From contig CM075760.1 of NCBI GenBank assembly GCA_037974335.1, forward strand, positions 19,920,291 through 19,984,290: a DNA stretch of 64,000 nt, in the 5' to 3' direction. Below are positions 1 to 10,225 of this stretch, piece after piece. The DNA is from Prionace glauca. Lineage: Eukaryota > Chordata > Chondrichthyes > Carcharhiniformes > Carcharhinidae. Numbering within the stretch: the stretch's first letter is position 1; each line of letters starts with the position of its first letter. Below the pieces are notes generated by a model, which worked only from the letters and a program-made list of their open reading frames with translations, was not told the origin of the DNA and did no database searches. The position numbers were made by a program, and so were the translations under genes.

Positions 1-562
1 GTTGAAACAGAAGCTGCCATTTTGCGGGAGAAATCTGTTTCTGATGAAAGTGGTCTGGTGTAAAAATTAAAGTAAAAGCAGCGTGGATAAAGTAAATTCT
101 AAAACACGCTGTAAGCTGCTGGCCTGGTGGTTAGAGTTTGACTCTTTCCCTGCTGTTCGGATTACTGGTCTGAAATTGAAAATTTATTGCTCCCATTCAA
201 ACTCAGAAAACACATGTGAGTTGTTACCTGGATGAACATATAAAATATAATCGCGCCTCGTGTCCTGTAGTGCAGACTCCGAGCAAATCCAACAGGAGGT
301 TCTCTTGTCATTTCTGGCAGAAATTGGGAAGAGACGAGCTGAAGGACAGTTTAAATGATGCCGGCCCTTCACTGCATGTTACTGTGTGCAGCTCCTTGTG
401 TTTCTGAGGTGAGATGATTTCTGTTTGTTCCTCAGTTCAGACTTACCTGAATCAGTGACGGAGCAGGCTCAATCCTCCTGATGGCCTTTCCCAGCTCCAT
501 TGCTTTTAATGAATTTCAGTAACATTATCATCAAATAACATTATTGTGAGAGCGTTTCACGT
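1..562. other. No gene recognised, left edge
   Basis: I see no coding exon, RNA gene or familiar repeat here. The short open frames have no family resemblance. Confidence 0.4.
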
Positions 563-644
563 GGTAGCGTGGCCGAGCGGTCTAAGGCGCTGGATTAAGG
601 CTCCAGTCTCTTCGGAGGCGTGGGTTCGAATCCCACCGCTGCCA
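563..644 (+). tRNA. tRNA-Leu (anticodon AAG)
   Basis: This is an 82-nt type II tRNA that charges leucine and reads CUU/CUC codons after A34 is modified to inosine. The acceptor stem GGTAGCG pairs fully with CGCTGCC, followed by discriminator A. The anticodon loop reads TTAAGGC, there is a long variable arm, and the T arm is GGGTTCGAATCCC. As far as I recall it matches the vertebrate nuclear tRNA-Leu-AAG sequence over its whole length. A-box and B-box promoter elements are internal. The CCA end is not encoded, as expected for a eukaryotic nuclear gene. Nothing in the sequence suggests decay. Confidence 0.97.
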
Positions 645-657
645 AAATGGATTTCAG

Positions 658-661
658 TTTT
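658..661 (+). terminator. Pol III terminator of tRNA-Leu
   Basis: A TTTT run lies 14 nt downstream of the mature tRNA-Leu end, the usual RNA polymerase III stop. Confidence 0.6.
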
Positions 662-828
662 GGTCTCACAGTTCAGATTGGATGCAGGAATGTGTCCTGT
701 GTCGTTTTCGTCAAGAACAACGAACAGAAACATGACCAACTTAACAAGTTGCTGGCGTAAAGCAGTGTGTGCAAGTGGCCCCTTTCGAGAGCACTCACAC
801 ACAGTGAATTTCTGACTGCCGAGTTAAA

Positions 829-950
829 CTGATGAAGGAGCAGCGCTCCAAAAGCTCGTAATTCAAAATAATTCTGTTTTACTTTAACCTGGTGTTGTGA
901 GAATGCGTTCTGTACCCACTTCAATCCAACACTGGCGTCTCCACATCATG
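829..950 (-). repeat. Interspersed repeat fragment (accaggtt type)
   Basis: Read on the minus strand this begins with a 'gatgtggagacgccagtg'-like start and runs through the core 'caccaggttaaag', ending in 'gctccttcatca'. Copies of the same element lie at 7250-7331 and 54083-54220. I recognise it as a common shark interspersed repeat; the family name is uncertain. Confidence 0.65.
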
Positions 951-1404
951 TTATAAATAACAGGATTACAAACAGTATTGCCTGCCCAAGAATTAAGGTG
1001 ATGGGCTTGATTTTTCTAACTGAAACTGAAATCGGATCGTGTACACATCCCATCATTCCCATTTCTACCCAGATACTTACAGAATTAATCTGGGTCTTGT
1101 GATAACCACGGTACTACAGAAACAGGTGATGACCTCAGGGCAAGCAGATCTGGAGAAACAACTAGATTGGCTCCAGAAGCCCATCTTTTCCCACAGTAAT
1201 TGATATTACATTGTCTCTGCTGTTTCCTCCTGTCAAAATGAATAATGATGTTTCCCACTGCATTAAAGTTTTGAAAAAAAAAGTATTCATGACGTTTAAA
1301 GCAAATCAAATGAACACCTGAAAATGATGCATTAACGAAGAAGCAGAAATAATTTTTCTCTTAGATATCTGGGAGACGGAAGCTTCCAGTCTGCAAGCCA
1401 GCCG
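951..1404. other. No gene recognised
   Basis: No coding or repeat signal seen between the repeat fragment and tRNA-Phe. Confidence 0.4.
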
Positions 1405-1477
1405 GCTGAAATAGCTCAGTTGGGAGAGCGTTAGACTGAAGATCTAAAGGTCCCTGGTTCGATCCCGGGTTTCGGCA
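1405..1477 (+). tRNA. tRNA-Phe (anticodon GAA)
   Basis: This is a 73-nt tRNA with anticodon GAA in the loop CTGAAGA, an A box (TAGCTCAGTTGGG) and a B box (GGTTCGATCCC). The body matches vertebrate tRNA-Phe. The acceptor 5' strand is GCTGAAA against TTTCGGC at the 3' end, so the third pair is a U-G wobble rather than the usual C-G. The gene should still fold and is probably functional. It lies about 760 bp from tRNA-Leu in the same orientation, suggesting a small local tRNA group. Confidence 0.93.
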
Positions 1478-1874
1478 GGATTCCGTTGCTGGTTTTCTGT
1501 GCTATCTGCTAAACAGTCCTGCATTTTGTCTCGCACTGTTTTCAAACATCAATTCACACAAGCTGCAACAGACCAAATACCCACCGCAATTTCCACCCTG
1601 CCAGATGTTGTTCTATTTCCACCTTGTTGGATTTCGATTTTTAAAATACTTCCTCTATTTCTAAACATTCCCAATGTTAATGAAAGGTGATGGAGATGAA
1701 GGTTTATCTTTGTTTCCTTATGCACACATGCCATGTAACGTCCTGAGTTTTTCCAACCTCATCACATTTCAGTGCAGATGTCAGGTCCGCTTTTACATGG
1801 CAGTGAAAGTACATTTAGTTGACCTGCTGTTTCATCCAAAACAATGTATATTTGCATTACCTCTTTTGATTCCT
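1478..1874. other. No gene recognised
   Basis: No recognisable gene or repeat apart from the tRNA-Phe terminator. Confidence 0.4.
1493..1496 (+). terminator. Pol III terminator of tRNA-Phe
   Basis: A TTTT run lies 16 nt downstream of the tRNA 3' end. Confidence 0.6.
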
Positions 1875-2156
1875 CCAGAAGGAGGCCATTCGGCCCATCG
1901 AGTCCGCACCCACAACAATCCCACCCACGCCCTATTCCCCGTAAACCCACATATTTACCCTTCTAATCCCTCTGACACTAGGATCAATTTAGCATAGACA
2001 ATCAAACTAACCCACGCATCTTTGAAGCCTGAACACCTGGAGGAAACCCACGGAGGCATGGGGAGAACGTGCAAACTCTGCACAGACGGTGACCCGGAGG
2101 ACCTGAGTCCCTGGCGCTGTGAGGCAGCAGTGCTAATCACTGTGCCACCGTGCTGT
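1875..2156 (-). mobile_element. Deu-type tRNA-derived SINE
   Basis: A nearly full-length SINE on the minus strand. Its tRNA-like head lies at the right end (reverse complement reads 'ggtggcacagtgattagcac'). The Deu-domain core follows ('agagtttgcacgttctccc', 'gtgggtttcctcc'), then the 'gattgtctatgctaaattg' section, and the 3' tail lies at the left ('gaatggcctcctt'). Many diverged copies of the same family occur in this window, in the HE1/SacSINE style of cartilaginous fish. It is non-autonomous. Confidence 0.85.
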
Positions 2157-2747
2157 CCTTTCTATTGCATTCAATGTTACTGCAGTTCACTCCATTCAAA
2201 GTATTAGCATCAATCTGTGATACACCATCCTGTGGTGATTCTGCTGAATAACATTAAATTATCACCGTTAATGGACCATCCAACGTTGGACACCATTGAT
2301 TTGAAACTTTGCTGCTTTTCTGGGTGAACTCCAGCTCTCCATTCCTCCCGCAATGTCACCGCTCAAACTGAGTCTTTCTCCTTCCCAAATTGTTAAACTC
2401 AGTTATTGGTTTCTGAGTGAAAACTGCCTCCATTTCACAGGGGGTGGGAGATCTTACTATTTCATTCAATTAAAAGTTTTCTTGCCATGGAAGCAGAGAT
2501 TTGGACCGAGATCTGCAGATATTTGTGTCAGTAGGAACAATAAATCTTCCCCCATTAACAGCTAGATTTTAACCTGTATCAGCATTTCGTACCATCAGCC
2601 CTTTCTCGCCGATCGCTCTCTTAATTTCTTTTTGATTCTTTACATGTGACTTTCCCAATTCCGATACAAACAAAGAAATCTCCCTAATATTGATTCTGAC
2701 AGGTGCAGACCGAGAAGTAACGCAGAATTATTGTAATAAAATCTACA
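2157..2747. other. No gene recognised
   Basis: AT-rich unique-looking sequence without a feature I can support. Confidence 0.4.
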
Positions 2748-2819
2748 TTCCCTGACCGGGAGTCGAACCGAGGCTACAGTACTGAGAGCGCCGAATCCTA
2801 ACCACTAGACCACCAGGAA
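2748..2819 (-). pseudogene. tRNA-Glu (CTC) pseudogene
   Basis: On the minus strand this reads as a 72-nt tRNA-Glu-CTC relative. The D arm ('GGTCTAGTGGTTAGGATTCG'), anticodon CTC and T arm ('GGTTCGACTCCC') are present. The 3' half of the anticodon stem and the variable region are rewritten (CAGTACTGTAG where CACCGCCGCGG is expected), so the anticodon stem cannot pair. The acceptor 5' end is TTCCTGG instead of TCCCTGG. The internal promoter boxes look intact, so it could still be transcribed, but a working tRNA is unlikely. Confidence 0.8.
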
Positions 2820-2936
2820 AGCTGACACAAATATTTTAAAATGTTGATTTATCCATGAATCACCTGCTTTTTATTGCATTTCGGACTTTTTATTCACCAA
2901 TTGCAAATTTATCCTTCACATTTTATCCTTCACAAA

Positions 2937-3655
2937 GACCTTGTTTTTGTCAAAACTGAGTATGTCATGTCTCTATTTAGATAAGAAAACACCACGCTGG
3001 TTAGTAATATACTGTATACACTCTCTCAGTAATGACTGAACTGGACCCAGTCTGCATTCATATTAGTACAGGTGCTGTATCGATATCTGGTGCATTCGGC
3101 TCTGTCTCTGTGTTACTGCACAAAACCCGTCCCTCATTTATATTATAACAGATCATATTAGTTGGATTCACCATGCAAAAGTGCCCGTTATTTTCCCTTA
3201 GAGTATGTGGATTAGCCATGGTAAATGTGTGGGGCTAATGGGGATAGGGCAGAGGGGAGGACCTGGGTGGGATACAGACTCGATGGGCCAAGATAACCTT
3301 TCTTCTGAACTGTAGGAATTCTATGGTTCTATGTCTAAGAAATATCATAGACATTTGCGTGCTTATTTATTTTAAGTAATCTATTTTCTAATAACCCGTT
3401 TGGAGAAATGATCTCTTTTAGCAATTCCCCTTCAGTTTTCCCAGTGATCACCTTCAGCCCATCTCTGTCTTCCACGAATGCATAGAAACACCAAACAGTT
3501 CATGTGTTTCAACTGAAGAACATTTAATATGTAAGTATTTATTGACAACCATTCTGTTGTGTGTTCTTGCAAACAAAATGATTTCAGCCTCACTATTTTG
3601 TTCCCGGTGTTGATTTATCTGTCTTTAGAGATCTGCTGGAAAACGGATAGACTGA
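2937..3655. repeat. Segmental duplication copy 1 (pairs with 10226-10939)
   Basis: About 0.7 kb that aligns collinearly with 10226-10939, both starting in the 'tttgtcaaaactgagt' stretch and ending near 'tatctgtctttcgagatctg'. The shared part includes a SINE tail, so the duplication postdates that SINE insertion. It ends about 340 bp before the first exon of the receptor gene; the second copy has no receptor exon beside it. Confidence 0.9.
3166..3334 (+). mobile_element. Deu-SINE 3' part
   Basis: Truncated plus-strand SINE tail: 'ggattagccatgg', 'gggatagggcagagggg', 'tcgatgggcc' and the terminal 'attctatggttctatg'. The head and core are missing. The same truncated copy sits in the duplicate at 10455-10622. 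Confidence 0.8.
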
Positions 3656-3997
3656 CAATGTGTGATAGCAATACTCACAACGGTTTCAACTCTCTTCAGT
3701 TCAGCAACACATTGTTAATCAATGTTCCTTTCTTTTGCCAAGGTGCATGAACCAAAATGTTTGCCTTCATTCGGATTTTTTAACATGCATAAAAAGGACA
3801 ATAACCATATAATTTGCAAGAAAAGATGAAGTCATCTTGTTTGTTCAGAGACTGTGATTAATGTCCCTCAGCACACGGTTTAATTGTTCCAATGGGGACA
3901 TTAGAAGATTTATAAATAGGAAATTTCACACTGTGTGCAATATTGTTTAACTGGGAGTGATCTCTAGTACAGTCAGCGAAAATTGAATTTCAGGGCC
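3656..3997. other. 5' flank of the receptor gene
   Basis: Non-coding sequence upstream of the receptor start; it contains the candidate TATA box listed separately. Confidence 0.4.
3911..3919 (+). promoter_or_regulatory. Candidate TATA box of receptor gene
   Basis: TATAAATAG, a near-ideal TATA element, lies 87 bp upstream of the chosen ATG at 3998. Position and sequence fit a promoter, but no transcript evidence is available. Confidence 0.45.
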
Positions 3998-5556
3998 ATG
4001 TTCTGGATTATACCACTTGAGCTTCGTATTCTTTGGGTATTTTACGACATCCAAAGGATTTACTACCCTGTCCTTGCCGTAGTTGGTGTCACTGGTAAGT
4101 CATATTTCTCTGTGTTCATTGTCCTTGTCCATGTTACCCAGTTATTGATATCATTCTGTGTAACCTTCATGGTTTGTTGTTGTATGCCCTGGAAACATTT
4201 CTCCTTGCCACACAGCTATCCTCACACTACCTGACATTCACTTTCAATCTTTCCACTTTACGGTTGTCGTTATGTAACATGATTTCCAGTGTTATGATTC
4301 ACAGCCAATTCCAAATCAGCTGATTTAACATCTTCAACTGCACAGCCTTCAGCACAATCAAAGCAGAGTCATCCAGACCAGGAATATTTGCTCCAAACCT
4401 ACTGGCACCATTGTGTCCCCCACTTACAAATCTGAAGAAGGCAGCAAATTCGAGATTTTATTAATTGGTGAATGTGGCTTCTTGCTACATCATAGTGGGG
4501 CTTTTCTGCTGTGAACTTTGTCTCGAGCAGGATAGGTGAACTCAGTCTATTCTGAGGTGGATTTAATAAAAATGTTTCAGCTGTTACCAAGGATCCTGAG
4601 AGATTGTTTCTCTTGTGCTCAGTCTAAAATACGAGTAAATTGTGTTTCTCTTCCTTACAGTGAATGTATTGACGATTCTTATCCTGTCGCGAGGGAAGTG
4701 TGGTCTTTCCAAAAGTGTGATACGTTACCTCATTTCCATGTCAGCGGCGGATCTACTGGTCATTATCATCGATCTCATTTTGAGGCAAATTCCCATGAAG
4801 TTTCCATTTTTAATCATTTACCAATTTAAAATATGTAATATCCATGCTGTCTTTCTTTATGCAGTCACTGATTGCTCTGTCTGGTTCACTGTCACATTCA
4901 CCTTTGATCGATTTGTGGCTATTACTTGTCAGAAGCTGAAAATAAAATACTGCAATGAGAAAACTTCAACAGTCGTTCTCGGAACTGTGAGTGTGCTATT
5001 CAGTGTAAAGAACATTTTCTGGTATTTCATGTATGGTGATAGATATGCGTTACAGAATATTCCCCATTTTTGTTATATTGGCAATGATGCCCACTATTCT
5101 GCAGCATGGGGAGTGGTTGAAAATCTGCATTATATTTTAACTCCGTTCATTCCTTTTTTGTTGATTCTGTTGCTGAATGTTTTCACCATTAAACACATTC
5201 TAGGGTCCACCAAATTCCGCAGGAGACTTCAGAGCCACAAGCGTATGGATACTTCAAAGGACCCAGAGACAGTGAAGAGAAGAAAATCCATTATCTTACT
5301 GTTTGCTCTATCAGGAAATTTTATCCTGCTATGGTCAATCTTACTTATCCATTCCTTTTGTGAACGATTATATAATTTAAACTTAATTCATTTTTATATC
5401 CCTGCATTTGTGCGGGAATTAGGATTTATGCTCCAACTCCTGAGTTGCTGCACCAATACATACATTTATGCAGTGACCCAGACACAATTCAGAGAGGATC
5501 TGAAGAATGTGATCAGATTTCCATTTAATGCAATTGTGAAATTACTTACTGAATAA
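3998..5556 (+). CDS. GPR139-like class A G-protein-coupled receptor, two exons
   Basis: Join 3998..4094, 4661..5556, giving 330 aa. Exon 1 encodes the N-terminus and start of TM1 (DIQRIYYPVLAVVGV) and stops at a GTAAGT donor. Exon 2 follows a pyrimidine-rich CTTCCTTACAG acceptor, and the split codon restores V-N-V-L-T-I-L-I-L-S-R. Visible marks are D63 in TM2, C91 before TM3 with a partner Cys in the second extracellular loop (HFCYIG), DRF at 115-117 in place of DRY, and NTYIY in TM7 in place of NPxxY. The sequence RGKCGLSK after TM1 and DCSVWFTVTFTFDRF in TM3 are typical of GPR139/GPR142-like receptors, which I recall being numerous in cartilaginous fish. The ligand cannot be told from sequence; GPR139 itself responds to aromatic amino acids. 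No stop or frameshift is seen. ATG 3998 is the first in-frame ATG; the codon at 3983 is TTG. Confidence 0.88.
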
Positions 5557-6112
5557 CAGATTTCTTCTTCAACAACAGGAAGCCCCCAAGCAGAATTTCT
5601 CATGGGAAGATCACTTTGCCCAAAGTTAAGTCTGATCTTCCAAGAGTGGAAGTTGACTCCCAGTGCCATTCCCATCAACCGGGAGGGGCACTTAAAGGCA
5701 GTTGATAGGTTATTAGTAAAGAATCATGGCAATGGATCCGCGTGGTTGTGAGGGACGTTCCTATCAGGGCCTGTTTCCTATCAATTCTGTTTGGGAGATA
5801 CCCTCCCATGGGAATGCTTCAATCATCTACAAGCCATAAAACCCCAACCATTGCAAGAACAAAAATCAATTCCCAGCACACCACGAACTTCAGAAAGAAT
5901 TCCAGGCACTCCAGCTCCTGCTCTCCATCTCCACCAGTGAGAAACTCAGGGCCTGAAACAGACACAGCGGGTTTAGCCTCTCGACCACATTGTCTCCCAG
6001 TAAAGGGAACTCAGGCCACAGTGCTGGTGGTGGAAGAGGCGAGCTTCCGTCTGCAGAAACTCACTCACTTCGGAGGCTGAGCAGGACGCACCAGACCCAG
6101 CATTGAAACGAG
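5557..6112. other. 3' flank of receptor gene, no feature
   Basis: No further gene seen. No convincing poly(A) signal directly after the stop codon. Confidence 0.4.
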
Positions 6113-6162
6113 CCGTTGATGTCGTCTATATGGATATCAGTAAGCTGTTTGACAAAGATTCA
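6113..6162 (+). mobile_element. LINE reverse transcriptase scrap
   Basis: About 50 bp translate as VDVVYMDISKLFDKD, matching VDVVYMDFSKAFDKV in the LINE copies at 23580 and on the minus strand near 28440. It is an isolated fragment. Confidence 0.7.
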
Positions 6163-6865
6163 GAAAATAGCACTTGCCCCAATTTTTCTCTATTTCTCTA
6201 TAACTGCAGTTGTATAATATCATTAAAGACATAAGGGTTTGTAAAAGTCCTATGGCTGTGAGATTATGTACTGCATTAACATTTAACAAAAACAATTTGA
6301 AATGAGTCAGGTGATTTGAAAATATTTTCCAAGTTTGCAAACGCAATAATCTCTATAATTCAGAACAGCGAAAGCATGGAAGTGTTTAGAATTGTATGTG
6401 CGCACAAAGCTTCCACACCAGCAGAGAATGTCTATTGCTGTTTATATTACAAGTACAGGTTTTATCAATATATAAAATACACAGCAAGTCGGTAATAATC
6501 AGTACAATGAGGATAGTCTAAAACTTTTAAAGAACGGTGCTTTTAAATCTGCAAAATGCTGAGGTGGAAAGCAGATAGTTTGAAGTGACGAGAATCTGTT
6601 GTGTGTTTACCTCGTAAGTTTCACAGTATAAGCAGTGACGAGATTGGACAGTTTTGGAAATTAAAAAAATCACATGAAAAACCTGTGAGACTATTTCACC
6701 TCACTGTCGATTTCTTGTTCCAGATAACAACAATTAGTGTTTCATTGGCTGAAGGAGTCATTCATGTTCTTTCTGGACATGACTTTTGCCCAACAAATAT
6801 TCCTTGTGTATATATTTTTTTTAATTATGAAGTGGAAAGGCGGGCTAAATGTTCCATCGCTATCT
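6163..6865. other. No gene recognised
   Basis: Unique-looking sequence without a supported feature. Confidence 0.4.
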
Positions 6866-6936
6866 TCCCTAATGGTCCATCTGTTTGGAATCAGCCCTCT
6901 CACCATCGCGGCCTGGGTTTAATTCGGGTCAGGGAA
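6866..6936 (+). pseudogene. tRNA-Glu (CTC) pseudogene, strongly decayed
   Basis: A 71-nt stretch that aligns end to end with tRNA-Glu-CTC: TCCCT at the 5' end, CTCTCAC anticodon loop, and GTCAGGGAA at the 3' end. The D arm is scrambled, the B box reads GGGTTTAATTCG, and the T stem no longer pairs. It is older than the copy at 2748-2819. Confidence 0.7.
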
Positions 6937-7249
6937 TGACAATTTGTTGATTGCGTGCAGCAGATGAACGAAGAGGACCTGGAATTGCTTCCTGATTGAA
7001 AACAGGAGCGATAGCTCCAGTGACTCGAGTTCTTTTGTTGGTCAGTCATGCTTGCATTTCAATGTTGTCTCTTTCAGAGATATTCATTCAGAATAAAGAT
7101 GTTGGTGTTAAATAAATGTATTGAAGTTAAAGGTTGAATCAAAAGAACGGAAAAAATGCAATTTGATTTGATAAGATTTATTTTCTCTGCTCATTTTCGT
7201 ATCAGCAAATCATCATTTTCTGCAAAAGGAGAGTATGATGTTGGATAAG
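6937..7249. other. No gene recognised
   Basis: No feature seen. Confidence 0.4.
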
Positions 7250-7331
7250 TGTCATGATGTGGGTATGCCGGCGTTGGACTGGCGTAAACACAGTAAAAAG
7301 TCTGACAACCAGGTGTTGTCAGACTTTTTAC
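7250..7331 (+). repeat. Interspersed repeat fragment with a perfect hairpin
   Basis: The start of the element also seen at 829-950 and 54083-54220 ('atgccggcgttggactgg', 'cacagtaaaaagtc'). Positions 7293-7309 and 7315-7331 form a perfect 17-bp inverted repeat with a 5-nt loop. The left arm follows the normal element sequence; the right arm looks like a newly made inverted copy of it. Confidence 0.75.
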
Positions 7332-7539
7332 GTTGGATAAGTGATCGGAGACCGCCCTCCCGTGGACCGTACAGCATTGGAAACAGGCGCAGAAACCAGA
7401 CCCAAAATATCTGCACTCAGAGACACACCCAATACAGCCACACACTGGACAAGAGTAAACTTCCGTTCAACATCCACACTGTTAGCACCACTTAGAGTTT
7501 TGAAGGTTTCAGTCAATTTGCCTCTTACTCTTTTGAACT

Positions 7540-7745
7540 CTCTGGGTACAAACCTGACGTCACTAACCTTTTCTCATAAGATAACCCAAACATAGCTGGC
7601 AATGGTTTAGTGAAACTCCTCTGAACTATTATTTTAACACATTAACTTTGTTTTAAGATAAGGAGACAAGAACTGTGCACAATATTCTAGATATGCCCAC
7701 TGCCCTCGCCAACGGCCAAATTTCCGATCTATCTTTGTGCCTTTG
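7540..7745 (-). mobile_element. CR1-like LINE fragment
   Basis: On the minus strand this corresponds to the conserved C-terminal RT region of CR1-type LINEs. The text 'aaactcctctgaac' and 'ggagacaagaactgtgcac' parallels the same section of the intact LINE near 27750-27820. It is badly diverged. Confidence 0.6.
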
Positions 7746-7904
7746 GCACATTTAGCATTTATATCTTCACTCTCTTCATCACTGCAGAAATCATCCCAAT
7801 TATATGTTTCTTCACAAATTCAGCCAGAATGTATTTGTTCAGGTCAGATCCAGTTTAATTAACTTGTTTGAGTTTTATGCTGAGTAACAGATAGTTTGTG
7901 AGTG

Positions 7905-8060
7905 TATTTCTCTTAATAGGCTTCCAAAAGTCATGTGATACTGTGCTGCACCGCAGCCTTGTGAGTAACCGTGGAGATCAGAGAATAAAATGGATAGGAG
8001 CGACATGGATAGGAAATTGCCTGAGTGCCAGGAAACAATTCGTAGCTGTTTTTTGGAGTA
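7905..8060 (+). mobile_element. LINE reverse transcriptase fragment
   Basis: Translates as GFQKSCDTVLHRSLVSNRG followed by WIGNCLSARKQFV, a diverged form of the LINE RT block (F-x-K-A-F-D-x-V-x-H-x-x-L ... W-I-x-N-W-L-x-x-R-x-Q). Confidence 0.6.
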
Positions 8061-8559
8061 GAACAAATCTTGCAGTCATGTTGCCAGGAAAAGGTTATAT
8101 AAACATTGAAATTCACGACATAGTAATGCCCGAGAGCTTGAAGTGGAGGCCAGCCTTTCAAAATCTGTGAACGATCCAAAACTTGGAAACATTGCCAACC
8201 ATCAGTAGATCATTCAGAACTTCAGAACGCAAAAAAAGAACTAATTGGTGGAATGGATGAGTAATTTGGATATTTATCCTATTGCAGAGAAAAGTTCCAT
8301 GATTAGTTTTGTTCAGCAGAATTTGAAGAGAAAAATGGAAATAATGAAAAGGCCACGAAAGTGAATATAGACGCCGAGGGACTGGAGTGAATATGTGTAT
8401 AAATCATTCATGATGCAAGATAGGTTCAGACAGCGGCAAACAGAAAAAGGGAATAGGTTTTTTTTGTCTATTGGGGAAAAGAATGCAGAAGCAAGGAAGT
8501 TGTGCTATTTTTGTAGCTAACACATGGAAAATAGTCAGCCGAAAAAATCGTTCCAATTT
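8061..8559. other. No clear feature; possible further LINE debris
   Basis: It lies between two LINE remnants but gives no recognisable motif. Confidence 0.3.
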
Positions 8560-9150
8560 GGGGCACCGAACGTAAGGCAGGATGTAAAGTCAATAGGCTG
8601 GAAGCAGGGAAGAAAAACACGAGAATAATTCCAGAGATCAGAAACTTCGGTGGCGAAAATATTTTGGAGAGGTTCGGACTAATTTCCTTGACTGAAAGTT
8701 GCTGATGTGACTTTAATGAGACATTCAATATCCTGAGGGGTCTTGATAGAGTTGATAGAGAGAAACTGGTCAATGACAGAAAGATCTTGACACGGAGGAC
8801 GCGGGTTGTAGTAAATTGGTGGAAGAAACACGGAGACATCACGAAAAACATTGTCAGACAGTGAGTGATCCAGATCAGGAATGTGCTGTTTGAGAGTGTG
8901 GTGCAGGCAGAGCCAATTAATGGGTTCAAAATGGAATTGGATAATTGTCTGAAAATGAACAAAATGCTGGACTGTGGGGTACAGAGTGTTATTGGATGAA
9001 TTGCTCCTTTCGAGGGCCATCACACACATGACGCTTCAAAATGGCCTTCTCCTCTGCTGTAAATACTTTATCAATGTTGAAAGGAAGATTAGTAGCACAG
9101 AGGTAACGTCTCTGCGAAAGTAATTCCGAGGGTAGGCAAATTTCTCAAGA
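8560..9150 (+). repeat. LINE remnant within a duplicated block (pairs with 63240-63825)
   Basis: Collinear with 63240-63825 for about 580 bp. The interior translates to diverged LINE C-terminal motifs (NILRGLDRVDREKL). The similarity continues past the LINE tail ('gtaggcaaatttctcaagat'), so it is either a duplicated genomic block or a composite repeat. Confidence 0.75.
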
Positions 9151-9649
9151 TATACATTCAAATCCAACTACAAACGGTTCTAAAATGCAATTACAGTTTT
9201 GAATTTACAGATCGTTTCCGTAATTGCGGCCATGACAAGAAATATATCAGATTCTCTAACATTCTGCCGAAAGGAAAACCTTCCATCATTCCCCAGTTTA
9301 GCCCAGAGGTGACTCCAGGCGCACACGTGTTTGGCGATTACGTGCCTTCTATGATGTCTAGAAAACCAGTAAATTCAATGTATTAATGATTGCCAATATA
9401 TGCTGACCTTACCAGCTGGATATACAGCTCACCAAAGAATAAGAAACAGCAACTGAAATCAGCATTTCACAACACCTGCAATAGCAAACGTCGTCCAGGA
9501 GATGGCAGTGAAACTGTGCTCTTTGGTATAACACGACACAGATGAATCCCAGCAAAATCCCAGTTGTTACAATACTGCACCAAGCCTCATTGCCCCATTC
9601 ATTCTGACAGTTATGACAGCACGGAATTAATTCTCGCCTAATGTCATGA
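9151..9649. other. No gene recognised
   Basis: An 82-codon open frame on the minus strand (9409-9657) has no recognisable family or gene context. Confidence 0.35.
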
Positions 9650-10225
9650 AACTCCATATCTCCGCTGTTACTTCACTGGACCCTCTCTCTCCTGATAATG
9701 CACCGGGACATGTTACTGTTTGCATTACACCAGGCTCTGTCTCAGTTATTACATTGTTGGAACCTGCCACTTATAAAGAAACATGGACAGCCTCTCAATC
9801 ACTGCTGCACTAGTCCGCCTCCCTGTTTATATTGAATAATATCCTGTCTCTAATTATTCTGTTACATAAATTATTTATTTCTACAATTGCCCCGTCAAAG
9901 TTTACATCGACCTAACAGTTTGGTTTGGAATTACTGCATCGGATTTGTCTCAGTTTATATCTTACAATGGCCAGAATCAGACAAAATTACACGAGGGGAC
10001 AGTTTTATTGCGCTGTCTCCATAATTAATGCGCCACATCATACCTTTGTTCACTTTACACATTAGCATTTCTCAAATTTTGTTTTACTCTGTATTGTCTC
10101 ACTTGTTATTCCACTGGGCCACATCTCTGTTTATGTCACACCAGATCATGTCCCTATTTTCTGATACGCTGGAAACAGTCTCAGTTTAAATTACAGCGCA
10201 CATTGTCTCTGCATATATTAGGATA
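9650..10225. repeat. Degenerate short tandem-repeat tract
   Basis: Diverged recurrences of a roughly 40-bp phrase such as 'ctgtctcagttattaca', 'ctctgtttatgtcacacc' and 'gtctcagtttaaattaca'. The same phrase family appears at 36960-37320 and in reverse orientation at 16020-16400 and 37680-37990. Confidence 0.45.

Noticed and set aside
8468-8962. 164-codon minus-strand open frame
   Set aside because: Antisense of LINE remnant text; the same antisense appears at 63230.
9409-9657. 82-codon Cys-rich minus-strand open frame
   Set aside because: No signal, family or exon context; length is within chance expectation.
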